Source: Deltaproteobacteria bacterium
GTDB lineage: Bacteria > Myxococcota > Kuafuiibacteriia > Kuafuiibacteriales > Kuafuiibacteriaceae
Length of the DNA: 64,000 bases
NCBI GenBank assembly: GCA_020632995.1
Contig: JACKEN010000001.1
Span: 521,001-585,000, forward strand
Direction of reading: 5' to 3'
Part shown: in pieces, positions 7,949-15,095 of the stretch
Numbering within the stretch: the first letter of the stretch is position 1
Layout of the letters: each line of letters begins with the position of its first letter
Translations under genes and position numbers: made by a program
The notes under the pieces: generated by a model
Database searches by the model: none
What the model was told of the DNA's origin: nothing
The model's input: only the letters and a program-made list of their open reading frames with translations

Positions 7949-8875
7949 ATGCACGTCTACTCCGACCCGAGGATGCTGGCGCACGACCCGGGGCCCGAGC
8001 ACCCCGAGGGGCCGTGGCGCCTCGCCGCGGTGCGCGGCGCCCTCGCGGGCGTGGCCGGGCTGACGCTGCAGGACCACCTGCGCTTCGCCACCCGGGACGA
8101 GCTCCTCACCGTCCACACCCCGGCCTACGTGGACCACGTACTCGCGCTCAGGGGCCGGGCTGGGGCGCTCGATCACGAGACCCCGCTGTCCGAGCAGAGC
8201 GTGGACGCCGCGCTCCTCGCCGCCGCGGCGGGGATCGACCTCGCGACGGATCTGGTGCTCGGCCGCACCCGGCGGGGCCTCGCGCTGGTGCGTCCGCCCG
8301 GGCACCACGCCTCGGCCGACCACGGCTGCGGCTACTGCGTGTTCAACAACGTGGCCCTCGCCGCGCAGGCCAGCTTGCGGCTTGGCCTCACCCGGGTGGC
8401 GATCCTCGACTGGGACGTGCACCACGGCAACGGCAGCGAGGACATCTTCGCGGAGCGCGACGACGTGCTGGTGGTGTCGATGCACCAGTCCCAGCTCTTC
8501 CCCGAGGGGCGGGGTCGGGCCGCGGATCGCGGGGTGGGCGCGGGCCTCGGCTACACCCTGAACGTGCCGATGCCCCCCGGGAGCGACGGCATGGCCTACC
8601 TGGGCGCCTTCGATGGCGAGGTCGCGCCCGCGGTGCGGGCCTTCGCGCCGGAGCTGGTGTTGATCTCGTGCGGGTTCGACGCCCACCGCCTCGACGCGAT
8701 GTCCGAGGTGGCCCTCACCGAGGAGGACTTCGGCGCGCTCACCGCGAGGGCGGTCGCGTTGGCCGAAGAGAGCGCATGCGGGCGGGTGGGGATGTTCCTC
8801 GAGGGTGGCTACGCGGTGGAGGCCCTCGGCCCCTCGGTGCAGGCCTGCCTGCGAGCGCTGGCGGGTGAGGGCTAG
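7949..8875 (+). CDS. histone-deacetylase-family amidohydrolase (AcuC/acetylpolyamine type)
   Basis: 308 aa Zn-dependent deacetylase of the arginase/HDAC fold. The active site is visible in order: PPGHHAS (catalytic His pair) near residue 110, DWDVHHGNG (Zn-binding Asp and His plus the second His pair) near 156, and CGFDAH (second Zn Asp) near 246. The EGGY segment near the C-terminus is also conserved. Bacterial members deacetylate acetyl-lysine, for example on acetyl-CoA synthetase, or acetylpolyamines. No Shine-Dalgarno sequence precedes the ATG, which sits immediately after the tRNA-Lys terminator T-tract; TTG 7943 is a possible alternative start. The downstream GNAT-like gene starts 2 nt after its stop, suggesting an acetylation/deacetylation pair. 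Confidence 0.9.
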   Translation: MHVYSDPRMLAHDPGPEHPEGPWRLAAVRGALAGVAGLTLQDHLRFATRDELLTVHTPAYVDHVLALRGRAGALDHETPLSEQSVDAALLAAAAGIDLATDLVLGRTRRGLALVRPPGHHASADHGCGYCVFNNVALAAQASLRLGLTRVAILDWDVHHGNGSEDIFAERDDVLVVSMHQSQLFPEGRGRAADRGVGAGLGYTLNVPMPPGSDGMAYLGAFDGEVAPAVRAFAPELVLISCGFDAHRLDAMSEVALTEEDFGALTARAVALAEESACGRVGMFLEGGYAVEALGPSVQACLRALAGEG

Positions 8876-8877
8876 GT

Positions 8878-9540
8878 ATGGCGGCCGTCGGCAGCGACGA
8901 CGAGGTCCTGGCGTGGGTGGCGGCTCGGCAGGCGGGCTTGCTCGCCATGACCCTCGGCGAGGGCGCGGTGGCCGCGTGCGCGCCACGAGTGGTGAGCGGG
9001 CCTCGGCCGATCGCAGGTTGGACTGCGGATCCGGAGTGGCGGGCCCAGCGGGCCGCGGTGCTCCTCGCCGACTGGGCCTCTTACCCCGCCCCGGTGGATC
9101 AGGTCTCCCTCGCGCGCCTGACCCGGGTGCTGGACGCCTTCCCGCAAGGCTTTCGGACGTGGTGGTTGGACCACCCGGAGCTGGGTCCGGTGCCGGTCGG
9201 CTACTCCGGCTGGTACCCGATCGCCCCCGAGCTCTTCGAGCGCCTCCGCCTGAGCCCCGAGAGCATCACCGACCGCGGCGAGGTCCTGCCGCTGGGCGAA
9301 GCATCGGACGAGCGGGCCTTGTACCTGTTCAACTACAGCGTGATCCCTCAGCTCCGGGGCGGCCCGGTGGCGGGGGAGCTCCTGCGCGCCCTCGCCAACG
9401 ACGTGGCCATGGCTCCCCACGCGGGCCTCTGCGCGATCACGGTCTCCGAGGACGGGGCGCGGGTGGCCCGCCGCTTCGGCATGACCCGCAAGGGCGCTTG
9501 CGTGGTGGACGGGGTGGAGGAGCAGGTCTACTGCACCTGA
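8878..9540 (+). CDS. GNAT-like acetyltransferase candidate
   Basis: 220 aa soluble protein. The C-terminal half has the order expected of a GNAT fold: a beta strand ALYLFNYSVIP with RGGPVAGELLRALAN after it (the acetyl-CoA loop and helix position), then GLCAITVSEDGARVARRFGM, where the last strand-helix often reads 'SE..A..L..R.GF'. The N-terminal half is unassigned. It starts 2 nt after the HDAC-like gene, so the two are almost certainly one operon. An acetyl-modification function is inferred from context and weak motif similarity. It converges directly on the epmA-like gene, with adjacent stop codons. Confidence 0.6.
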   Translation: MAAVGSDDEVLAWVAARQAGLLAMTLGEGAVAACAPRVVSGPRPIAGWTADPEWRAQRAAVLLADWASYPAPVDQVSLARLTRVLDAFPQGFRTWWLDHPELGPVPVGYSGWYPIAPELFERLRLSPESITDRGEVLPLGEASDERALYLFNYSVIPQLRGGPVAGELLRALANDVAMAPHAGLCAITVSEDGARVARRFGMTRKGACVVDGVEEQVYCT

Positions 9541-10752
9541 TCAGAGCTCGTCCCAGGCGAAGGGCAGCACCTGCCGGATGCTGTCGGCCCCGGTGAGGAT
9601 CATGATCAGGCGGTCCACCCCTAGGGCCATCCCAGCCCCGGGGGGCAGGCCCTCGGCCAGGGCCCGCACGTAGGCGTGATCCACCGGCACCGGCGTCTTC
9701 CCGCTCGCCCGCCGCCGGGTGAGCTCGCGGGCGAAGAGGGCGTCTTGCACCTGGGCGTCACGCAGGAACGGGAACCCGTCCGCGACCTCGAGGCCGGCGA
9801 TGAACAGCTCGCTCCGCACCGCGAGCTCCGGCTTGCCCGGCACCATCTCGGCCGACGAGGTCATGAAGGCCGGCCAGGCGTGGATGAACACCGGGACGTC
9901 GCGCCCGAGGTGGGGGGTCAGGAGGTCCAACAGGTACGACAGCGCCCAGGCCCGGTCGCCGCGGAAGCCGTCCGGGAGCTCGACCCCCGCCGCGTCCGCG
10001 CCGCGCAAGATCTCTTGCAGCTCGTAGGCCTCCGACACCTCGATCCCGAGGTGCCGGGCCAGGGCCTCCTGCAGGGTGAGGCGGGCCCACGGCACGCCGC
10101 GGAGGGTCACGGTGTGCCCGCGCCAGGTGGCGGTGGTGGCCTCGGGCCCCGCCACCGCCACCAGCGCCGCCCCCACGAAGCGCTCCACGTCGGCCTCGAT
10201 CGCGGCGAGGTCCTCCCACGCGCGGGCCCACTCGAGCATCGTGAACTCGGGGTTGTGGCGCTCGCTCGGCTGCTCCCGTCGGAAGTTCTGGGTGAGGGAG
10301 TAGAGCCGCTCCAGGCCGCCCACCACCAGGCGCTTGAGCTGGTACTCGGTGCTCGTGACCAGCGCCTCGCCCCCCTCGGTGAGGAACGAGTCCATGTGCT
10401 CGTCGGGGCACGCGCCCCGGGTCACGAGCGGAGAGGGCACCTCCACGAAGCCCTCGCGGTCGAGGTAGCCCCGCAGGGCCCGGCGCACCTGGTGCCCGGC
10501 CGCCAGCAGCTCGAGGCGGGCGGGGCCCTCGGCGTCGTCCCACCAGCGCAAGGCGTCCTGCAGCGGGACCCGCGGCTCGAACACCACCTCGAGCCGGAGG
10601 AGGGCGTCGCCCTCGGCCGCCGCCTCGACCAGCGCACCCACCGGCGGCGCGGCCTGGCCGGGGAGCCGCCACGCCCGGCGGCGCCCACCAGCACCGAGCA
10701 CCACCCCGTCCGAGGTGGCCTGGAGCACCCGGCCCCGCACCCGCTCGCTCAT
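9541..10752 (-). CDS. epmA: EpmA/GenX-like lysyl-tRNA-synthetase paralogue (EF-P lysyltransferase family)
   Basis: 403 aa class II aminoacyl-tRNA-synthetase-like enzyme. Family members attach (R)-beta-lysine to elongation factor P. Motif 2 (NFRREQPSERHNPEFTMLEW) and motif 3 (GAGMALGVDRLIMIL) are intact, and TSTEYQLKRLVVGGLERLYSL matches the GenX/EpmA substrate region. Compared with the usual 325 aa it carries about 75 extra N-terminal residues rich in beta strand (a possible remnant OB domain). It is the last gene of the sigma factor/caspase operon: its ATG follows the HD gene's TAG by 1 nt. No efp or epmB gene is present in the window, so the target remains open. Confidence 0.8.
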   Translation of the reverse strand: MSERVRGRVLQATSDGVVLGAGGRRRAWRLPGQAAPPVGALVEAAAEGDALLRLEVVFEPRVPLQDALRWWDDAEGPARLELLAAGHQVRRALRGYLDREGFVEVPSPLVTRGACPDEHMDSFLTEGGEALVTSTEYQLKRLVVGGLERLYSLTQNFRREQPSERHNPEFTMLEWARAWEDLAAIEADVERFVGAALVAVAGPEATTATWRGHTVTLRGVPWARLTLQEALARHLGIEVSEAYELQEILRGADAAGVELPDGFRGDRAWALSYLLDLLTPHLGRDVPVFIHAWPAFMTSSAEMVPGKPELAVRSELFIAGLEVADGFPFLRDAQVQDALFARELTRRRASGKTPVPVDHAYVRALAEGLPPGAGMALGVDRLIMILTGADSIRQVLPFAWDEL

Positions 10753-10753
10753 G

Positions 10754-11200
10754 CTACTCGCCGAGGGCGGCCAGGGCGGCCTGCAGCTGGGGGAGCACGC
10801 CCTGGTACTTGAGGAGGCGCTGGTGGTCCTTCTCGGTGGGGTTGGGGATGCGCCCGAGGTCCATGTTGTCGCTCATGTCCGCGATCTTCACCCGCAGCGC
10901 CACCGGGTTGGCCTTCACCCGCGCGAGGTAGCCCTCGTAGGGCTCGCCCGCCCGCTTGGTGATGGCGTCGACCGCATCGACCACGTCACCGGGGAAGCCG
11001 TGGCGGATCAGATCCTCGAGCGTCAGCTCCGAGTCCTCCACCGCGTCGTGGAGCACCGCCACCATCTTCTCGGCGTCGGTCTGCATCTGGGCCATGACCC
11101 GGAGCGGGTGGTCGAGGTAGGGCGCGCCGGCCTTGTCCACCTGCTCGTGGTGGGCCTCGCGCGCAAGATCGATGGCCTTGGCCAACAGGGGCGTCGTCAC
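10754..11200 (-). CDS. small HD-domain protein, Mesh1-like (p)ppGpp hydrolase candidate
   Basis: 148 aa, a stand-alone HD domain of the RelA/SpoT hydrolase type. Conserved elements in order: HPLRVM near residue 31, VLHDAVEDSELT near 49-60 (the HD pair plus ED), and VKIADMSDNMD near 104-114, which replaces the VKLADKLxN motif of RSH enzymes. Single-domain small alarmone hydrolases degrade (p)ppGpp or related nucleotides. The GTG start at 11200 is 8 nt past the caspase gene's TGA, with GGAG just upstream. Location inside a sigma factor/caspase operon suggests control of growth arrest; this is inference. Confidence 0.75.
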   Translation of the reverse strand: MTTPLLAKAIDLAREAHHEQVDKAGAPYLDHPLRVMAQMQTDAEKMVAVLHDAVEDSELTLEDLIRHGFPGDVVDAVDAITKRAGEPYEGYLARVKANPVALRVKIADMSDNMDLGRIPNPTEKDHQRLLKYQGVLPQLQAALAALGE

Positions 11201-11208
11201 CGCCAGGC

Positions 11209-12699
11209 TCACTCCGGCCAGAGCCACAGGGCGGTCGCGGCGGCCACCAGGCCTCCACCCACCCCGACGAGGACGCGGGACGCGGTGGTGTAGTCCTGGG
11301 CCGTGCCCTTGAGCTGGACGACGTCGTCGTCGTCGCCGACGTAGGTCGTGTACTGGTTGGCCTTCGCGTCGGCCGCGAGCCACAGCCCGAGGCCGGTGGC
11401 GGCGGCGGCCACCCCCGCGCTGCCGAGGCCCACCGCGGTCCAGCGGCGCGCGCTCACCCCGGAGCTCTTCGGGGGCGCGAACGCGGTGATCGCGGGCTCG
11501 GGGCTGGGCGCGGCGGAGCGGTAGCCCTCGTAGTAGGCCCGGCCGAAGGCGAGGGCGAAGAGGTCCTTCTGGAAGGTGGCGTCCTCGGAGCCCCGCATCG
11601 CCAGCGCCAGGGGCTCGGGCGCAAGGTCGCCTGCGTCGGCGTGCTTCAGCACCCCGAGGTCGATCTCGAGCTCGGAGGTGTCGTTGCGCAGGTAGTAGCG
11701 GGGCTGGGGCACCAGGGTGAGGTCGAGGCGCTCCTGGTCGGCGGAGTGGAAGTCCGCGTAGCGGACCCCGCGCTCGTCCTCCAGGTACCAGCGGCCGGCA
11801 CGGCCCTGGGGCACCACCAGGCGCGGGGCGTCCTGGGCCCAGGACCGGTCGAAGAGGGGCTCGTTCAGGTGGATGGCGGGGGGCCGCGCATAGACCTCGA
11901 GCCGCGCCATGGGGTTGTCGACCCGGGCGTTGGCCGCCGCGATGAAGGCGCGGGTCTCGTCGTAGGTCACCCGGCCGTCGCCGTCGACGTCCGCCGCGCC
12001 CACCAGGGCGGAGCGCACCTCGTGGCTGAAGATCCCAGCCCCGAAGCGCGACCACTCGTGCACCTCCTTGGCCTTCGAGGTCGAGAGCAGCACCCCGGTG
12101 TTGGGGTAGGCGTCGAGGCCCTCCTTCTGCAAGAAGGACTGCAGGGCGGCCTCCATCTGGGCGGTGTCACCGCCGCGGCGCGCCACCATGAAGTAGGCGT
12201 GGCAGGCGTCGATGATCACGTGGTTCACCGTGGCCGGCGATCTGGCCAGCACCTCCTGGTAGAGGTCGGCGCGGGTGAAGCGGCCGTCCGAGAGGTGCAT
12301 CGTGCCCTCGCCGTCGTCGCCGATGCTCCCGTGGCCCACGTACACGAAGTAGAAGACGGTGCGGCGGCCGGCGTCGCGGGCCGCCTCGATCTTCTGGAAG
12401 GTGCGGGAAAGGGTGCTCAGGAGCTCGCCCCGGGTGGGGGCCCGGGCCATCTTCGCCACCGCCGGGTGGAGGCGCTGGGTGGGCGCGTCGAGCACCGAGA
12501 GCAGGCTGACCTGCGAAGAGGCCAGCCCGAGGAGCTCCGCGTAGCGCGCGCCGTCGTCGTCGGCGTAGCTGAGCGGGGCCAGGCTCCCGTCGCTCGACTG
12601 GTTGTGCGCCACGATGACCGCGAACACCGCCGGGGCCTCGGAGGCCGGCTCGACCGGGTTCATGGCGGCCAGCAGGCCGAGGAGGAGGGGGGCGCTCAT
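11209..12699 (-). CDS. caspase-family (C14) protease with EF-hand and C-terminal membrane segments
   Basis: 496 aa. The N-terminal domain (about residues 22-235) is a caspase-like fold with catalytic His123 in YVGHGS and Cys166 in IIDACHAY. An EF-hand loop, DVDGDGRVTYDE at 237-248, directly follows and could make activity calcium-dependent. A beta-rich middle domain is followed by two hydrophobic segments near 434-452 and 477-495, so the protein is probably membrane-anchored. A hydrophobic N-terminus (LLLGLLAA) may be a signal sequence. The start at ATG 12699 overlaps the anti-sigma stop (ATGA) and has GAGGAAG upstream. Bacterial C14 peptidases act in regulated proteolysis and cell death. The link to the sigma factor is from gene order. 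Confidence 0.87.
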   Translation of the reverse strand: MSAPLLLGLLAAMNPVEPASEAPAVFAVIVAHNQSSDGSLAPLSYADDDGARYAELLGLASSQVSLLSVLDAPTQRLHPAVAKMARAPTRGELLSTLSRTFQKIEAARDAGRRTVFYFVYVGHGSIGDDGEGTMHLSDGRFTRADLYQEVLARSPATVNHVIIDACHAYFMVARRGGDTAQMEAALQSFLQKEGLDAYPNTGVLLSTSKAKEVHEWSRFGAGIFSHEVRSALVGAADVDGDGRVTYDETRAFIAAANARVDNPMARLEVYARPPAIHLNEPLFDRSWAQDAPRLVVPQGRAGRWYLEDERGVRYADFHSADQERLDLTLVPQPRYYLRNDTSELEIDLGVLKHADAGDLAPEPLALAMRGSEDATFQKDLFALAFGRAYYEGYRSAAPSPEPAITAFAPPKSSGVSARRWTAVGLGSAGVAAAATGLGLWLAADAKANQYTTYVGDDDDVVQLKGTAQDYTTASRVLVGVGGGLVAAATALWLWPE

Positions 12700-13427
12700 G
12701 GCGTCTTCCTCACCGTGACCCAGACGGTCCGGGTCCACAACCCACCATCCGCGCCGAAGAAGTGTCCGACCACCGCGACCCGACCCTCCGGCCAGTCCGC
12801 CTGCACGGTCTGGGGGGCGCCGAGGGCCTTGTCCTCACCCGTCACCACCGGCTGGCGGGGGTGGATCACCCGGGGTTGCCCGTCCTCGGGCTCCAGCCTG
12901 ACCTCCAACGCCTCGGCGCCTGCGAGGTTCACGTACAGAAGCGCCAGGTTGTCGCCGGGCACGAGCTCCGCGTCCTCGGGCGCGGCGAGGTCGAGCACCG
13001 CGATCCGGCCGCCCTCGTCCCGCAGCCGAAGGGCGCGCAGCCCCAGCCCGGTCACCGGGGCCTCGACGCCGCGCGGCCTGAGCTCGTCGCCCCGCGGGGT
13101 CGGGCGGGGCGCGGGGGCCAACAGGGCCAGGGCCAGGGCGCCGGCCGCCGCGAGGCCAGCCAGGGCGGGGGTCAGCCACGGGCGAGGGGCGGGGGCGGGC
13201 GCGCCGAACAGCGCCGCCGCCACGCGGTCCTCTGCGCCGGGGTTGAAGGCGTTCGCCTTGCCCCCGTAGAGGCCGTGCTCCGCTTCCGCGTAGCGACCGA
13301 AGACCCGCTCGCACGCCGCGCACTCCCGCACGTGGGCGCGCAAGGCAGCCTGCTCTTCCGCCGCGAGGCCGCGGGTGAAGTGACGATGGATCTGCGCCTC
13401 GAACTGGGCGTGCGCCGCCTGGTCCAT
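12696..13427 (-). CDS. zinc-finger anti-sigma factor (single-pass membrane)
   Basis: 243 aa. The N-terminal anti-sigma zinc-binding motif reads HVRECAAC (His32-X3-Cys36-X2-Cys39), as in zf-HC2/ZAS anti-sigma factors. A hydrophobic membrane segment (LAGLAAAGALALALLAP) spans about residues 88-105, leaving a beta-rich periplasmic domain of about 135 residues that may sense the signal. The ATG overlaps the sigma gene's TGA by one base (TGATG), and GGGAGGGGAG precedes it, so the stoichiometry is coupled. It is expected to hold the neighbouring sigma factor inactive at the inner membrane. Confidence 0.87.
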   Translation of the reverse strand: MDQAAHAQFEAQIHRHFTRGLAAEEQAALRAHVRECAACERVFGRYAEAEHGLYGGKANAFNPGAEDRVAAALFGAPAPAPRPWLTPALAGLAAAGALALALLAPAPRPTPRGDELRPRGVEAPVTGLGLRALRLRDEGGRIAVLDLAAPEDAELVPGDNLALLYVNLAGAEALEVRLEPEDGQPRVIHPRQPVVTGEDKALGAPQTVQADWPEGRVAVVGHFFGADGGLWTRTVWVTVRKTP

Positions 13428-14134
13428 CACGCTCCCCTCCCGAAGCTCCGCATCCAGCGGAGCCATCCACGTTCTTGTTGCACGTAGCCCGCGAAGTAGC
13501 CGTGGGCCTGCATGAACTCGAAGAAGCGCGTGCGAATGCGCTGCTCCGAGGTCTTGATCTTGGACGGGGACAGCCCCGTCATGTCCGCGATGTCCTTGTG
13601 CTCGAGCTCCTCGACGAAGCGGAGGCGGTAGACCTCGCGCTCGCGGGCCGGAAGGTCGGCCTCGAAGCGCTGGACGAGCTGCACGAGCTCCGCCCGGCCC
13701 ACGTCGTCGTGGGGGTCGCCGCTGAGCGAGAGGTGGCCGTGGAGCGGGTCGAAGGCGGGGCTGGGGCGCTCGGCGGCGCTCTCTGGAAGCTCGATGGAGT
13801 ACTCCACCAGCGCCCGCTCCTTCCGGCGGAAGTCGTCGATGATCAGGTTGCGCGCGATCGTGAGGAGGTAGGCCTCGTAGGACGAGAGGCCGTCGTAGGC
13901 CATGCGCGCGCGCTCGGAGAAGGCCCGGGCGAAGACCTCCTGCACCCGGTCCTCGAGGTCGAAGGCGGAGCGGGTGCCGTGGAACTGGCAGCGCCGGCCC
14001 CCGCTCTCGAAGGAGAAGCCGCCCCGCAGGAGCCCGGCGACCCGCCCGACATAGCGGTGGTACACCTGCATCAGGGCTGCGGGTTCTCCCCGTCGGAAGC
14101 CTTCGAGCAGGCTTCGGTCTTCCACCATCAGCAT
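13427..14134 (-). CDS. ECF-like sigma-70 family RNA polymerase sigma factor
   Basis: 235 aa from ATG 14134 (a second ATG follows 6 nt later; longer in-frame extensions lack family similarity). Region 2 includes DLEDRVQEVFARAFSE and YLLTIARNLIIDDFRRKE. After an unusually long linker, region 4 includes LPAREREVYRLRFVEELEHKDIA and the helix-turn-helix SPSKIKTSEQRIRTRFFEF. A C-terminal extension of about 25 residues follows. It heads a five-gene overlapping operon (anti-sigma, caspase, HD hydrolase, EpmA-like) and is likely to direct transcription of that operon. Only 25 nt separate it from the divergent lipoprotein gene, so the two promoters must overlap coding sequence. Confidence 0.88.
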   Translation of the reverse strand: MLMVEDRSLLEGFRRGEPAALMQVYHRYVGRVAGLLRGGFSFESGGRRCQFHGTRSAFDLEDRVQEVFARAFSERARMAYDGLSSYEAYLLTIARNLIIDDFRRKERALVEYSIELPESAAERPSPAFDPLHGHLSLSGDPHDDVGRAELVQLVQRFEADLPAREREVYRLRFVEELEHKDIADMTGLSPSKIKTSEQRIRTRFFEFMQAHGYFAGYVQQERGWLRWMRSFGRGA

Positions 14135-14159
14135 CGTTGGCCGTACAGTCCTGGTCTCG

Positions 14160-15011
14160 ATGTTTCCTACGTCCGGAGGCCGCGCCAGGGCGATCTCGCT
14201 GGCGATTTTATTTGCTTCAGCCGCGGGAGGTGGAGCGTGCGGTCCCGATCTCACCCGCCAGGCGGGCCGGCTCGAGGTGTACGCGAGTGGGGTCGCCACC
14301 GACGCCGACGCACTCGCGCTCCACGTCGCGGCCGAGGGTGGCGGCAGCTACGAGGCGTCCATGACGCTCGCTGGGGCCCAGCACGTAGTGGAGTCGGTGC
14401 CCGCGGGCCGGGTGGAGGTCCGGGTGGAGGCCTGGCGGGCGGGGACCCTGATCCAGTCCGGCGCGGTGCTCCTGCAGATGGTGGACGGCGCGATCATCCC
14501 GGTCACTGTCGCCCTCCACAGCGGCGGGGTGGTGGAGCCGGTGGTGGTGTCCGCTCCGCTCACCATCCCGATCGGCCCCCTGCGCGAGAGCGACGTGAGC
14601 GGCGGGATCCTCGCCGGCTCCGGCGTGGTGCCCGCGGCCGATATCCGCACCTTCGTGGACCAGGTCGAGGCCGCGCTCGGGAGCGCCCCGGAGGATGCGC
14701 GGCTGGCCTCGGCCCGGCTGGTGGTTGATCGGGCGGCGTCCCACGAGGTCGAGAAGCTCCAGGACCTGTGGCGGGACGAGCTCGATCTATATGCGTCGGC
14801 AGGTGATACCCCGGTGCAGGTGGCGAGCGCGAGCTTGGGTGAGGACACCGCCAGCGTCGAGCTGGGCGTCGTCCAGGGGGTCGAGGTGCCCGAGGGGCTC
14901 GAATCCGCCCACCAGCTCACCGTCACGGTGTCTGGTGAGGCGCGGCGGACCTTCGAAGAGGAGGTCCGGGGCCAGCTGAACCTGGTCATCACGTTGTCCG
15001 CCGGCCAGTAG
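14160..15011 (+). CDS. predicted lipoprotein, unknown function, divergent from the sigma factor
   Basis: 283 aa. The signal segment (AISLAILFASAAGGGAC) ends in a lipobox-like GGGAC near residue 27. The mature part is beta-strand rich with no recognised domain, and ends in two strands (HQLTVTVSG, QLNLVITL). No Shine-Dalgarno sequence is seen. A weak TACAGT hexamer lies 10 nt before the ATG, which would give a nearly leaderless transcript. It shares a 25-nt gap with the sigma factor operon and could be a target or sensor for that regulon. That is inference only. Confidence 0.6.
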   Translation: MFPTSGGRARAISLAILFASAAGGGACGPDLTRQAGRLEVYASGVATDADALALHVAAEGGGSYEASMTLAGAQHVVESVPAGRVEVRVEAWRAGTLIQSGAVLLQMVDGAIIPVTVALHSGGVVEPVVVSAPLTIPIGPLRESDVSGGILAGSGVVPAADIRTFVDQVEAALGSAPEDARLASARLVVDRAASHEVEKLQDLWRDELDLYASAGDTPVQVASASLGEDTASVELGVVQGVEVPEGLESAHQLTVTVSGEARRTFEEEVRGQLNLVITLSAGQ

Positions 15012-15065
15012 TCTCGCCTGTCGCCTGTGTTTTTTTGTCTCGCGGATCGCTCCCGGGTTGGCCTC

Positions 15066-15083
15066 GTCCGTATGTAGACGGAC
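15066..15083. promoter_or_regulatory. inverted repeat upstream of the cytochrome operon
   Basis: A perfect 6-bp inverted repeat, GTCCGT-N6-ACGGAC, lies 12 nt before the GTG of the first electron-transfer gene, with AAGG (ribosome-binding site) just after it. It could be an operator or a hairpin that gates translation. A run of seven T residues lies upstream near 15031-15037. Confidence 0.45.
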
Positions 15084-15095
15084 AAGGCGTGACCT

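Noticed and set aside
15025..15095. TTGGCC...GACAAG as the cytochrome operon promoter
   Set aside because: The -10 match is poor and the spacing to the start is not informative; only the inverted repeat is reported.
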